NCBI GenBank assembly: GCA_026874595.1
Contig: CM049318.1
Coordinates: 13,995,241-14,059,240, forward strand
Length of the DNA stretch: 64,000 nucleotides
Direction: 5' to 3'
DNA from: Sipunculus nudus
Taxonomy: Eukaryota; Annelida; Sipuncula; Golfingiida; Sipunculidae
Shown: positions 1 through 15,100 of the stretch, piece after piece
Layout: the number at the start of each line of letters is the position of its first letter
How positions within the stretch are numbered: position 1 is the stretch's first letter
Translations under genes and position numbers: made by a program
Notes under the pieces: generated by a model
Databases searched by the model: none
What the model saw: only the letters and a program-made list of their open reading frames with translations
Told to the model about the DNA's origin: nothing

Positions 1-68
1 AAATGAATAAGTTTATATATATTATATATAAGTAATATTAAGTATAGCATTTTTGGTGGGAAGGATAC

Positions 69-179
69 TGTTGGTCTAGACTGGCTACCAGGTTCCAGGA
101 GCTCTCAGACTGTGGTAGACTGTCATTCCATTTATACAGTAAGATACAGCCATTGTCCAGCCCCGCTGCTACCAAGTAC
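69..179 (-). CDS. ELP2: ELP2 exon 19 (residues 741-778)
   Basis: It encodes [19 protein letters not shown] and a variable linker, matching the RYV(V)AVGLE.G.I.LY strand. The acceptor is TTTTACAG; the donor is probably GTATCC, less certain because its consensus is weak. The protein's last ~45-50 residues must lie left of the window. Confidence 0.9.
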
Positions 180-3100
180 CTGTAAAATAGAGTCATAACA
201 GCAATATACATTAAAACAGATTATTAACAAGCAACAAATGTTATCTACAAGATACAGTGCCCCTGGCCCATACAAAATGACACATTATTCTGATCCATAT
301 CATTGCCTTTTAATAGGGCGCCCTTATATGAGCCTGATGCTCAGTGACACACCTCCTCGGAACTAAATTGACAACACCACAGGACTTGATGCAACCCCAA
401 GAATAAATCTGAATACATACTGGAAACATGTTTATGTGACGTTGCCAGCCTGTTTGGGCTGTTGAAATGTTTCACTTAAATACGGTTTGAAAATACAGTG
501 ACTGTATATGGTTGGCTGGTGCATGACTGTTCACTGAATAAATTCTGAACTGGTGTGGAGAATTGGCCTGGGGGGATCGGGCCAATACACTACCTTAAAG
601 GCAATACAAAGGCCACAACCTGCCCCTCTCTTAATAACAATCCAGGCCATAATATGATAAAACATAAGTTAAGACCAAATTAATAATATTGTATTCTTGG
701 TGTTTCAATTTAATTACTCTGAATTCTTTCCTCTTGGTTCTAATCCTGAATATCTGCTCAGGCACTGTGCATTTTTCATAAGAAAAAAATGACAAATTCA
801 CTTCAGTGTAACTTAAGATTAAGATTCTCTAATGACAGAGACTGAGGCAAGTAAATGATGCAATACTGCCATGTTTCCTTTTATGTGCCTGGAGTTTTAC
901 AAACAAACCTTTCCAAAATGACATTCAAAGGATGGTTCCCACACAGGGGAATTTTATCTATGCACACAAAATCTGAATTTTGATAAATGCATCTTTTAAT
1001 ACAAACATATCTCCAAGTTAATTTCATTACTTCAAGATCTAACACCAGTTGGTATTAAAAATTAATTGCAATGCCCAGCAGTCCTGAAAAATAAAGGATT
1101 TATTTACCTGATAACAAATTAACAAGTCTTTTAGATTGTTCTTTCTTTAATATGTAGAGTGTGGTGGCATAATGGTTAGGGCACCGGACTTGTGACCGCA
1201 AAGTTTTGGGTTCATGTCACAATCTGATTGCTGTCTGCGCTAAGACTCCTAGACAAAGTCTTTACCACTTGTGTGCGCTCTCAAGACCCAGGAGTGAATC
1301 GGTACTGGTCATGGGAGGGAGACAAATGTAGAACGAATAACCTCCTAGGGCCTGACATGGCTGCTTGGGTTATATGCTCCCCAGGGAGCCGAGAAAAGCT
1401 ACATGAATGAACAGGCCGAAAAGACCAGGATGGCAAAGTGTAAAGTCAGATGAGACTGACATTGTCGGTGATAACAGACAATCAACCTCCACCTTTTTTA
1501 CCTTTTAATATAAATGAGAGAGATTGACTTACTGGCCATCAGGAGTCAAGGCAGGGGCAAAATCAACAGCAGTGACAGAATCTGGCAATGTCAGCAGACT
1601 GGAATATGCACTGACAGACAGAGGACCAGCCCCTCCTGCTGAGTCTCCTAAACTCCAAACAATCACCTAAAAAGACATAACAAACTTGTAATCCAATAGC
1701 AAGAGAGGCTTTATCAGACTTTATCAATCAAGTATTGTTTACATATATTCATTTCCATTGGACCATAGAGAAAAAGAAAATGCTTAATATAAATTCCATT
1801 GGATTATATTGATAGTGGTACCCCTACAGCTGCAGTTTTCAAGTACATACATGTCAAAGAGATATTTGTAAGAATAGTTTCTATATTTAAACAACATTTT
1901 TTTCTTGCATGCATGTTATAATGTCTTAATGAAAACATTTTTATGACTTGAGATAAGCTTCCTGATTATCAAATACAAGTTGATATTCCTGACAATATCA
2001 CTGTGTTGGATAAGAATCCAATCGGACTTAAATATCATTAGTTTTAACTAACGATACTAATGAGCTCAAGGTCTTCCTGGCAGTTTAGCTGATAAATCCC
2101 ATAGAATGAAGATCATTATAAGTTTTCTAATAAATGTGTTGATATACGGTTCAACTAGTTTTAAAAGTATAATTGTCATTTCAGATTTGCTACATATGGC
2201 AAACCATGTAAGAATGACCTAACCATTTTCTGTAAATCAATGGTAATACAACTGAAAGCTCTTTTTCTCGAAATAATCAGATGTATTTGTATGAAAATAT
2301 GGTTTTAGAAACAAACTTAAAAAGAATAAGGGGACAGTGCATAATATCTCAAGGTCATATTTAGATTATCATTGCTCTCAATACTATATTAACTGTTCAT
2401 AAGACAGTCCCGAGTTCATACCTGTCAATAATAATCTTGTTTTCAATACTGTATTAACCATTCATGAGTGTCCCCATCTCATACCTCTTAATAATAACAT
2501 TGTTTTCAATACTGTATTAACGTTCATGAGACAGCCCCATTTAATACCTGTCAATAAAAACAACTTTCTTCCAATGGATAAAATCTTACCTTTTTATCTC
2601 GGGAAGCTGTCACAAAGTAGCGGTCATCATGTGACCAGGCACATGACCAAATGATACGACTGTGTATTGAAGTCTTTTTATCTGTCCCAGCCACCCTCTG
2701 GTATAAAGGATCTGTGGAAAAGGGTTGTTCACAATAATCAAACAGCTGATATAGTTAAGTTAAAGGACAGGACTGGCGCAATATATCAATTTATTAATCA
2801 GTAATGCATGTCATCAACTGGATACAGGGCCCCTGTGATACAACATATCATCACAGAATCCATATCACTGATTCATATATGGCTTATATCAGCCCAGCAT
2901 GTGACCTGTGCTAGGTGAGGCACCCCACCACCCAGAATGAAAACAAGTAGCATTGTGGGTCATGTGATATCATTGTGCTCATTTATGCACCACCCCGGAA
3001 TGGACCTGACATAATACTAGTGACCTGGTTGTGAGAATGTGCTACTGCATGAGCACTGTTGAAGGGATTCACTTGAGCACTCCCTGTAAATAGAATGACC

Positions 3101-6100
3101 GTACATGGTTAACTGTGCTGATAAGATGTATGGCCATTTAATAAATATATTGTTTGGTATTGCTTTGGTATTTACCTTTGGCAGCCATATCATACCACAT
3201 CCCTGTGGAACTGGTGCTGACACACTGCCCTTAGGCCAATATGAATATAATACCAAACATGTCAGTTAATAACAAATATGCAGTAGAAACCTTGGCCTTT
3301 CAGTTTGCCACCTAAAACCAATACCTACTCAGTAATGGCTCAACTGGAACAGAGTTGCTGGCAGGCTTAGTTATTTGAATTAATTTGGTAGACTGACATT
3401 TATTTACACAGAGGATGAAGACAAATTTCTGAATTTTTACATGAACTTTCTTGATTAATTTTCAAAATCCGAGAAAAATTCACAGACTTATTTCTAGTGT
3501 GATTTGTACATTCAATCTTGATGCATGTATCACCAGTTGCAGTGATGCTATACAAGGGGAAGATAAGACACTAAAATAACATGTACTCAGGCCACAGACA
3601 GATAAGAGACATTTCCATAGTAAAAACCGCAATAACTAATCAATGCAGTCAATATACTTTTTGGTCATCAAAAAAATATAACAGATTGATCACTTCCTCT
3701 CTTAGGATAATAAAGTTAACTGATGTTTCCGTGATCTCAATAATTTTTACTAAAATTATATGATTTTTTCATGAATATATAAACAGAAAACCATAGATGG
3801 CTCTGAACCAAAGGAAATCAAACTTAAGAAAGCTCTACATTGATGGAACTCAATGCGATTCTTTACAGAGGTAGGCCATGAGAGAAAAGCTGATAAAAGT
3901 TCAGATTATCAAGCTCTGCTGAAAGATACATTCATGGAAACCTAGGAAACACTGACACTCCTGCAATGATCATGAAGACCTGGATATTTGCAATGAAAAC
4001 AGCAGATCAAAGTTTGAAGACAATCTATGATTTGTATCTAGTCATGGAGTCTTATTGTTTTTGACACAGATGAGTTTTCTCCTAATGGTGTTACTTTATA
4101 CCTGTGTCTGTTTCAGGTGCTGAGTTTTGTCGGTAAAGATTCCAGGTTCTGTCTCGTGACACAGACAGTAAGTACTCGCCGCTGTGTGAGAATGCTAGCT
4201 GTGTGACAGTCAAGGAATGCCCTGCCAAATGACAACACTGTCGCCAAGATGATACATCCCATAATATTACATATGCATGCTCTGCCTTGGCAGCCTGAAA
4301 CACAAAAGAAACATTGTGAATGAGATGCCTATTGTTGTTCACCATAAGCCATACAAAGCAGATATAAACATTAAACTTACATTTTATGTCATACAAATTA
4401 GAAAAAACTTCACATACAATTTTTCCTGCGACAGCTGAATTTGTTTCTATTTATGTATGTAAATTGTACTAATGATTTGTGGATAAAGATATCTTTTGCT
4501 CATGGCATGGGGAAAGATAATACAAAAACTCATTATCCATATTATTGCATTTTTATTCATACACAATTTCTCCAATATTAACAGTCTGATATTTCAGGTT
4601 TAAGGAACAATAGCTGAAGGAGTATTCAATTTAGAATAAAATCATTTCTGGAATAGCACTACAATGACACTGCAGGGCATAAATCAATTACAATGATTAC
4701 TCTGGTATAGAAAAAAGATATTTTTAGACTCCAGGGTTTCTTATGTATCAGGGATTCCAAAAAAACACAGATCCCCCCCCCCCCCCCTTTGATTGTTGAG
4801 TAGGGCTTACCTTGCATGCTGAGGCTAACAATGTCCCCTTAGGATGGGCAGCCAGAGCAAAGATCTCATACCCATGTCCATACAGCTTCTGTGTCTCTGG
4901 CCATAACGTGTTCTGTAACAGGTTTTCCTCAGTGGGAGGTTCTAAAACAGTGTCAATGAGGTCAATTTTAAACTCAACACTGAAGCATCATATATATGTC
5001 ACAGGACAAACTCCAAACAAGCAAAATCATCAGCTTGAAACAAGATCAGGTAAGTGAATCCCTTTGAATTTACATGTAAATGTCCATTAACCTAAAGAAA
5101 TGTGAATTAAACTGTTGCAATTAAGTGGCAAATTACTTTCATCCTATATTTGAATTGTGTTCTCAGAAATATCAAAAGTCCTGCTGACTGCATGTAAATA
5201 TGGTTTAATTTTTTGAAGATTTACATGATTATTTTCACATTTGTGATATTTCAGCAGACTGGGTTAATTTACTTAAAATTAACTTTAAATCTAATATACA
5301 TACACCGTGTTTACAGCTTGTTCCATGGTTGGGGTGAGTACACCCCCATTCCCCTCCCTGTGAATGGTGGTTTTGTTAGTAAATGGATGTGAGCTTTTCT
5401 GTATTAATGAGAATATTCTCTGTTAGTATTCACATGCCAGAAGCTCCACTAACAAAAAATTTCCCTGAGTAGGCCTATCATCGCTCACTTCCGCCTCATT
5501 CTCGGTATCTAGGTCATGCCTCGCTTTGGTAGAGACACTTATTCGAGGGTGAAGTAGAAGGTATCGGGGAGGGAGAGATGATTGTAATACAGAAAAGCTC
5601 ACATCTGTTTACTAACAAAACCACCATTCACGGGGAGGGGAATGGGGGTTTTAATACGTAAACATCGATGTGAGCGTTTTCTGTATTAATGAGAAGTAAC
5701 TGATAAACCATAGGGAGGGAGATACTGACCTGGAATGACAAGGATGAAGAGAAGGCGGTCAGCAAGTAGTAGAAATCACAGCAGAAGACGACATCTGCAG
5801 GCAGGTAGCGGGCCGAATGTGAGTAGACGTTGAGGAAGCTGTTTTGGTGATGTTAACGATAGTGCCTGCGGCAACCACGGGACCCATGGCATATAGGCCG
5901 GAGTCTTGCAGGCGGATGTCCTTGAGGTTAAATTGAGTAAACATGGAAGGGGACTTCCAGATACCCATTTTGACCAGCGCGGCAGGAGACACACCCGAAA
6001 GGTGAGCGAAGGATGAGGCTATAGCCCTGACCTCATGAGCCGTGACATGGAAGGACTGTAGTTCAGCCGGACGTAAAGAGTCATGGGCGGCGATTATAGC

Positions 6101-9100
6101 AGTCTTTATCCACGGAGCTGCTGGATGAAATGGTACAATCAGGATGAGGTCCGTGAGTGGCGCCGCCGAGAGACAGAGGAGTAACCGCAGGATCAGGGCC
6201 GGGGCCGGGAACCCATACAAGAACCGGCCGGTCCAGGCGGACTGGGGCATGTCTGGGAGCAGGACTCGAGGGCGACGTAACCAGGGGCGGAGGGTTCGGG
6301 AAATTGAACAGGTCGAAATACGGAGTCCCCCAAGCACCGGAGATCCCCCAGAGAACCCGCGGAGGGAAAGAAACGGCTGTAGGGGTACCAAGGCGATCCC
6401 GGGAAAGGGCATCGGCGAGGACGTTCACGCCGCCGCGGACATGACGAGCCTGAAGTGTAATACTGAGAGAGATAAACAGATCAAACAGGCAATAAGTTTC
6501 TCGCAGAAGCGAGGGTGACCGAGTGCCTCACTGCCTTTTGATATATGCAAGAACCGTCGTGTTGTCTGTCATGACTAGAACATGACTTACGAGGAAGCGC
6601 GGAGACCAGTGTTCGAGTGCACTATGGACTGCTCTGAGCTCTAGAACATTGATATGGAGCAGACGCTCCCGAGGAGACCAGAGGCGGGAAATACAAAGAT
6701 CAGCCAGGTGGGCACCCCAGCCCATCTGAGACGCGACGGTAAATTTGTTAAGGCGACGATCTGCATGAACGGAATGCCGCGAAGGAGAAAAGACAGCCGG
6801 AGCCAGGCCTGGTGGGCAGGCAGAATCGCCGTACTCTGAGACGCCAAACCCAGGAGGAGCGACTGCACTGGGCGGAGGAACAGGCGGCCCATAGGGACGA
6901 ACGTGGCCGCCCAGTTGAGAGAACCGTGTAAGGAAGCCGCCAGATGGGAGCTGACACGACGAGCCGACAGAAGGGATCGGATCCGCCGGCACAGATTGAC
7001 CGCAAAGTCGAGCGGGAGAGATACACGACCGGCCTGAAAATCCAGGTCCACACCTAGAAACTGTATGGTCTGGGTAGGGACCAGATGAGACTTCTGGACA
7101 TAGACCAGAAAGCCGAGATCGCGAAGAAGGGAAAGCAGGAGGGCACGGTGGAGAAGGAGATCACGAGAAGGGGCATGAATGAGCCAGTCGTCCAAGTACG
7201 GGAGGACTGATACCCGGACTGACCGGAGGTAAGTGGTTACAGCATGAACAAGGATCGTAATATTGATCTCAAACGGGAGGGCTCTGAATTGAAACACGCG
7301 TGTGCTGTAGGCGAATCGAAGGTACGGCTGAGACACAGGGTGAATAGGTACATGGAAATACGCGTCTGTTGAATCGATCTTGAACGCCCAGTCGCCTTAG
7401 CGGAAGGTGCGGAGCACGGCGGGAAAACTGAACATTCGAAAATGGGGTGGTCAAATAAAGGCATTGAGGCGCTTCAGATCTATAATCGGGCGCTGCTGTC
7501 CGTGTGGCTTGGGGACAAGAAAATGCAGGAATAAAACCCGGGAGTATCGGGATCGACCGGGAGAATGGCGCCCTTCAAGAGAAGGGACCGAATGGCATTT
7601 TCTAAAGCGAGACGCTCTAGTGCTTAAAACTAGTGGATGCGAGGTGACACGCCTCCAGGCCAGATAACAGGTCTGAAGGCGGCCACCTACCAGACCTGGA
7701 GTGTCATTTAGGGCCGCAACCCCTCCGATTGGATTTACCGCGGAAGGAGGAGGCCTGGCGAGACCTGGACGTCCGAGCAGTACCGGAGCAGTACGGGACC
7801 GGTAAGGGTGAGACGCCTGTGAGGTTGGAGGATCCAGGGCAGCCTCCTAGATGCGGGATAGATGACCCCCAAAGAGGAGAGATCCTGTGAACGGCTGAGT
7901 ATAAAGATCTGAGAGCTCCGCAGTAGATAGCGCGGGCTGGACGGAGCGAAGGGTGCGGAGACACCCGGCGCGGTGGAGCGAGATACAATCCTCCAACAGG
8001 CGCAAGGCCCCGTGTTGTAACTCGGCACATGCGTGAGTGGAAGCAGGATCCTGAGAAATAGACAACAGGCTGGTAACGGCCTGAAGGTCATTGACAACGC
8101 CGGCGGTCTGGCGGGCGAGAGCCTCCATATCCGAGAGCTGAGAATCCGATACATGCGCCGCCGGGGAATAAAGCAACCTACCGTCAGATAAGGGTTGATC
8201 AAGCCCCGTTTCAGCCCGCATCGGTTCCGATGGAACAGCGGGAAAGGTGGGAGACGGGACGAGCCTGTCAAGGCAGGTCGCCCGATACGCCTTAGGGGTC
8301 CACAAGGTACTGATCTGCCAAGGGCGCCGCGCGCCAGGCGGCACCGGTGACCCAGACGATGAGGAGATAGCGCCGGTGACGGCGGCATGATGATTGGCAA
8401 GCAGCCAAGCCGTCTCATTGGTAAATTCCATGCAGACCTGAGGTCCGGAAGTTGGCGCCGAGAGCGTGGACAGGTTCAGATAGAACCCGGCCAATGTGGC
8501 AGAGGAGGGCGGTGGCCTGAGGTGCTGGAAGGTCGGCCCGTGCGGGCCACCTGATCAAGTAGGTCAGACTTCATGGTGCACCACGCCTGCCTCTGCGTGT
8601 TGAGAGCAGTCCACTGATCCATACCGGCCTGAGGCGCCTGATCTGTAAATACAAGCAGAGAACGGACGGACAGAGAACCAAGAGCGGACGAGGCCGTAGG
8701 AGCGGCCGGGGCACAGACAGGCTCTGTATCAGGAACCGCATGGTGGGCGTCTGGAGACCTGGACGGGAGGGGAACCGCATCAGCGGAAGGGCGGTCCCTA
8801 AGGGGACGAAGGGAGAGACGGCTGGGAAGGGGCAGATCAAGCAGGGGGGGAGCACTTACCTGCCGGGAGCCGGTGGGGAACGAGTGACCTCCATCCGAGC
8901 GGGACGCTGCAGGGACAACACAGGAGGAATGGACAAAGACACCTGCCCCGGAGCCGTGGCCTGGGGCGCGGACTCCGACTCAAGGTCAAAATCCACCCTT
9001 AAGAATTCACAAAAACTGGAGAGACAGTGAATGAGGGAAACAGCAAGAGCCTTCTCGGGGGGCCCCGGCGGGGCAGGGGTCGGACGCTTCCTGGAGGGGG

Positions 9101-12100
9101 CGGCCAGAGCTCTAGCCGGAGCCCCAACAGAGGTCAGGAAGACAGAGCCCTGGGAGGGAGGGACAGGATCTGGAACAAGAAGGGGATCCGCAGAGGCGTA
9201 GCGTAATGCCACCCGACTAGACACAGGAGTGGCGCCCCCCCTGCTCCCCGCCACCAGAGCCAAGACAGCCCAGGAGAGGGCTCAATGGGATCAAGGGCAG
9301 TCGACCATGCATGAAGTCGAGCCCATTGAGAGGGTGGCCATGTATGACAATAATAACATGGGTCCGCCTCACCAAGGCACGTGCCCTTACTGGAGCAACA
9401 GCCGAGACAAGAGGGGTGTGTATCCCAGGAAGGTAGAGACGCTCCACAAGAGGAAAAGTCCGAGAGACTTCCATAGTGGCCAAGGGAAAATGAAAGCGTA
9501 CTTACAATTAGTGAAGCAATGAGCATGGGAAAACCAACAGCGGACGGACGGGAGTAGCCCGTCGACACGTCTGTCTAGCACAAACGCCAGAAGAATAAGT
9601 GGCTCTACCAAAGCGAGGCATGACCTAGATACCAAGAATGAGGCGGAAGTGGGCGATGATAGGCCTACTCAGGGAAATTTTTGTAAGTGGAGCTTCTGGC
9701 ATGTGAATACTAACAGAGAATATTCTCATTAATACAGAAAACGCTCACATCGATGTTTACGTAATAAAACTGTAATAGCACTTGAGTATGAGTACTTGAA
9801 TGTTAACCTAGTACAAGTATAAGTACAAGTACAGGAATACCCTCATGTACTCATGTATGAGTACAAGTACTTATGATTTGTACTCAGTATGATTACATGA
9901 GTTTATTTCATCAGAAGTACATGACAAATTTATATTTTACTGCCAATTTATTTTATTTACTGATGTTCGGAATCAATAACAAAGTGCATACAATGCTCAT
10001 TATTCATAATGTTATTTTATAACTGTATTTTGTGCAGTTATTAATTACCATAAAGCAAAATAAACTCTTGCTTAATTCCAAAATTCTCACATACAGCCAC
10101 TTATGATGTATCATTGTATGATCATTTATTTAGTTTTACTGATGCACTTGATAAACATTAAAGTTTCTATATGAGTGTCAATCAGCACTGGAAGACTTGA
10201 AGAAACACTTTGCCAGCACTGCTGAAAAATCTTTACACTTGTGCTAATGATGCTGGGAGTGCAAGTAAAGTTATAAGTAATATATTAGCGTAGCATCATT
10301 GGCAAAGACCCCTTAATTTAAAATCAATCCTAAAGCTCCCTCAAATGCATATTACTTAATTAGACCCATGATATCAAACCTGGTACAGAGCTTTGTCTAA
10401 TGGTATGAGTATTTATGAAATTCACATTCATTTTTTTTTCAACTTAAAATTGAATTTTTAAATTTTTAATCCACTAAAAAGTGTTTTGCTCTTCCTGATT
10501 GCTTTATATTGTGTACCATTTACAGATTAAAAATATTCAAATTTGTTAAAATTTCATAAGAAAATGAATATGAATTTCACAAGGTTGAAAATGATATCTA
10601 CTTCAAGGATCTTTATTATTAATTTTAAATGACTTTCTTGGCTGATTTTTATTGAAAAGGGTTTTGTCAGAGATGCTACCTCAAGTTGATACCAGGTGGC
10701 AAATAAGTAACCAAATAAAAGTTCAAATCCAAATGCATTTGTAATTACATTTGCATTTGTATATTAATGCTGTATTTATAGATATTTCAATAAAAAACTA
10801 AAAGTAAAAAACTGTAACAATTTTAAGAAGAACGTGAAATGTACTCATGATTACTGAAGTACTTTGGGTCAGTACTGAGTACAAGATCAATTACTTTGAA
10901 AATTTGAAAGCCAAATACAAGCATGAGTATGAGTTCCCTGAAAAATGTACTTAAATATGAGTATGAGTTCAGAGTACTTATAGTTGACCCAATTCTGACT
11001 TGTACAGATATACAAGCTCATACAACCATCACAGAGGTGTTGTGAGAATCTTTATTTGCATACCTAGAAATCTAAAGTGTGAATAAGCCAGAAATCACAT
11101 TAAACATAAAGTGAAGGTAGGAGAATAGATCTCTTTTAAGTTTTGTCCAAGCGAGCCTCATTTATGTTACTAACACAACTGGGGGCTCTAAAACTCTAAA
11201 ATCATCATACAGTCCTTACCTGAGAGTTGTAATGGTGAGAAGTAGGTCTCTGAGTACTGTTCATTGGCTGCTGGCTTCAGATCACTGCCTCTGTACAGGT
11301 TCTGTTCCTCACCCTGAAACACTGCTTTGTTTGAAAGGCCCAGGGCTGGAACACTAGCGCCCTCTGGGAGCTGAAGTCTGTCCTACAATCAAATATTTCA
11401 TATATACAAACAATGACTGGTTCTCCAGAAAAAATAACTATGGTTCAGAATACAAACAGTCAATAGAAGTATGATTTTGTGAGACAATGCTAAAATGTGT
11501 AATGGAATATATGTCAGGAATATATTTGACCATTATTTGAAAAATACATGGAAAATTTTTCCTGTACATGTGTGACAAGTACATGTACAAAGGAGGTACT
11601 ATAATGTTTCACTAGTGTACAAGTACTGAGTACACAAAAATGGACTTGACAGAATCCTGATCTAGTGTTATCAGTCAAGTACAATCTCATACATCTGAAA
11701 GGTCTCACATCTCTTCTCCAGACGGAGGTATTGCCACTCCTGGTTCAGCAAGTACAGTAAGCAGATACACCACTATACTGCTTGCAGAAATAATGGCCCT
11801 ATTCAAGGTTAAGGTCACTCTCCTAATGAAGGCCATGAACCCATTTTATAAAGACTTGAACACTTTGTCCTCTCACCCATATCTATGCAAATGTTATCAT
11901 AAAGATCCCTGAACATTTTTTTTCGGGTATCTCGCCTGCAAGAAAACTCTGCGGCAGCAGTGGGACTTTCATTCTGGGGATAACATTATTTGAAATATAC
12001 ATTTGATTAGGTTAGAAGCAAGTATAAAATCTTAATTAAAAACAGAATGAAAGGAGGTAAGACATCTACAAGATATGACCTGGTTTCTACCCTACCATTA

Positions 12101-15100
12101 TCAAAGGCAAGATTGAAATGCAAAAAACTGTATCAATGTGGTCAGCAACAGACAACATTATACATTGGAAACATAATTTAACCAAATAGGGGCACAGATA
12201 ATTACATTCTCTGAAAGATCAAAGGTCAAACTGTCAAATATGGATACACAAAGTAAAACTCTACTCTGAATTTCCCTAATATAATTAGAACATTTACTGC
12301 TGCAAAGAGGAAGCCTCTAAAAGCTTAAAAAAAATCAGTAACCTGACTATTAAAGACTGAAGAGCTCTGTGTTAATTATAAACCATAATTGTTAGCCGAA
12401 ACAAACTTATATACAAAACTTAGTGCATTCTTTAAGTGGCAAGTAGGAGTAAAAGTGGCAGATGATTGATATGATTAAACCAATAAAAAAAGACAGATTA
12501 AACCCCACTAACCTTCTCCCCTTGTGCTATATTGATATCACAGATTTTGCTGAAGTTTTCTAGAAAATTTTTCGGAGCTTCAAACACTCTAACAACCTTC
12601 TCGTCTGCTCCTGATGCCATCTTGTACCTGCTGATGAAGCTCAGACACTGAAGGTCATACCCGTGAATCTGAGGTCGGGCAATCTCATGCCAAGCACCCT
12701 GTGGTAAATGACCATTTTGTCAGTTCTCATGAATGTACAAAGTAATATTCTTTCTTTTTATTTAAAAAAATACAAATTTCCTAAGAGAGAGGAACATTTA
12801 TCAACAGCATAATAATTATGGATAATGGAGTATGTTACTGATTTACCATGAAATATGATTTTAAGAGGTTTCCTTCTATTTGGTTATATTGCAAATCTTC
12901 ATCCATGAAAACTCACAAAAAATTAACTGCTAAATCAATGATTTGTTAGGAGTATTATTTTAGTGTTTCATTATTTTTCCTGGATGCATAATTTCTATTA
13001 CTTTACATGAAACCTAAACTCATATTTTCTGCAGTACTTCACTTTTCCCTGTATCATGATTCATGAGAAACTAATGTGATACAAAAATCTGTATGTGACC
13101 TTATACATGATTATTATCCAGGAATATAATAATTAAGAAACCTAATATGTTGTGTATACAAATTACACCTTCAGGTGGTAAACACACAAAAATAAGCATA
13201 TCACACAGCAGAACAAACATGGAAGTGAGACTTTTCTGTTTTTATGCATTTGTAAATAAAAGATTTCAATGAGTCTTAGATCTATATCAGAAGGTAAATT
13301 TATCACCCTGAACATCTAACCATATTTATAATAATTTGATGATGATGATCCTCTATGAAACAGCAAAATGACATACCTGTTGAAGTGAGTTGCACCACCA
13401 GTACCCATGAAGTCTTGTTGTCTGATCAAGACTGAGAGACAACAAATAATGGCCCTTCTCTGGCTCCCAGCTCAGATCCTGAACGGAATCGAAATGGCCG
13501 CCCACAGTCACCCCAGGCTCCCAAGCTGCTGTGTCCTACAAGAAAAATTAACTTCACAATTATGATATAGCTAAGAAAAATATACCATCAATGGCATTTT
13601 GTAAATTTAAAGGTGTCTGATATGGGGACGCAAAACCTGCGCGGAAGATAGTTATATGCAATTTTAGTTAACCCTGTGTTCTTCCTGGGAACTTTTTAAT
13701 TTAATTTTGAAAAACACCCTGGACATCATGGTATTGGTGTACTTGACTATACACATAACAAACAACAACCATGCCCCGCCCCCCCCCCCCCCCTCCAATG
13801 ATGTATGTTGGTTTATTGACACCTTTAAGGGACACCTTTCAGCTAAATGGCATGTTGTGTGACGTCATTGTCGCCTGTGATGAAATGGATCACACTCAAC
13901 ATATGGGGTATGGTCACATGCAACAACTGCAAGTGGTAAAATTTGCTATAAAAACCAATAAAACACTCATTCTGGGGTTATGTATGCTTGGATTTACACC
14001 CAAATTGAACTTCATGAACACTTTCACAATACCAGCCTATATGATAAACTTCAATAACATGCATTATACCATGTCCAGATATTGTCCAGACATACAAAAA
14101 TACACACACACACTGAATCACATAAAAACAATAACCATTGCTTCATGCAGAGTTAATAATATTTTTATTATTCATACTGAGGTGTAAAGTACTATCCAAT
14201 AGCGGGACTCTTCTGTAGCAGTTAGATATTGTTTATCTGACTATCCTCCTCATTTGTACATGCTGAATCAGTATATTTTGGGGGGATTAAAAATCATGAA
14301 ACTCTTTATAAATAAAAAATGTTTTCATACTGCTCAAAATGCCCTGTTAATTCAATGGGTAGATGTGATTTTAATTACTTCTGAGCCAGGTGGAATAGGT
14401 TTTCTTTTTATCTCCCTGGGTTTGCCTGTCACCAACTTTATGCAAAAAGTTATGAGCCGATTCTGATGATGTTTTGTTGACTGTTAGGTTAACAACCAAA
14501 GAACCAGAAGATTCCATGCTGGAGGTATTCAAGGTCACCAGAGTAAATTTTTAATTCAAAGGATGTTATATTATTGTGACATAGGGAGATTTCCCTGTCT
14601 AACTGAGAACTACAGGCATTCATCTGTAGTATGCACCACTTTGTTGACCTGTGAACTGTATTGGTAGAGCATGACATTGTGTAGGACACAGGAGATTTGG
14701 TTGAGAATCCTGGTGGAGGTTTCAATGTAGGCTTTGACTACACATCTAATTCTGTTGCTTTAATAGTTTTAATTATATATTCTTAAATGTAAAATACACT
14801 GAAATATTGCTAAAAAGACCACCTGCAGGACTGGCCAAAGTGGTTGTGTCAGCTGGGTGGTCGTGTTAGCGGGAGTTTTTTCTATGAGGATTTACAACTG
14901 TCCGGGACCAAAAACAGTGGTCATCTTAGGGGGATGGTCAAGATAGCGGGAAAGTTGCCAGGCACAATTTCACTGCACCAAGAACAGATAGATGATTACA
15001 ATGGTGGGCTGAAGGTGTCACTCATTCGGGTACTTTACCTCTTGTTGATGCCACAAGTGGAAGGCCCCCTGGTATCCATGAGCCAATATAGATTTTCCAT

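Larger units (their letters stand above)
5340..9765 (-). mobile_element. DIRS-like tyrosine-recombinase retrotransposon, degenerate
   Basis: An island of GC-rich sequence in an AT-rich intron, in the same orientation as ELP2. In transcription order (right to left) it has a gag-like region, a reverse transcriptase, RNase H and a tyrosine recombinase, the DIRS order. It has inverted terminal repeats (5387-5544 and 9593-9750) and an internal complementary region near the 3' end, and it lacks LTRs and an integrase; both points are typical of DIRS elements, which integrate through a circular intermediate. Stops and frame changes show it is no longer intact. No target-site duplication was identified, as expected for DIRS. 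Confidence 0.88.

Noticed and set aside
6144-6518. Plus-strand frames of 95-124 residues in the DIRS-like element
   Set aside because: They are antisense shadows of the GC-rich recombinase region.
13771-14187. 138-residue plus-strand open frame
   Set aside because: Begins in a C homopolymer, sits inside an ELP2 intron on the opposite strand, and shows no domain features.
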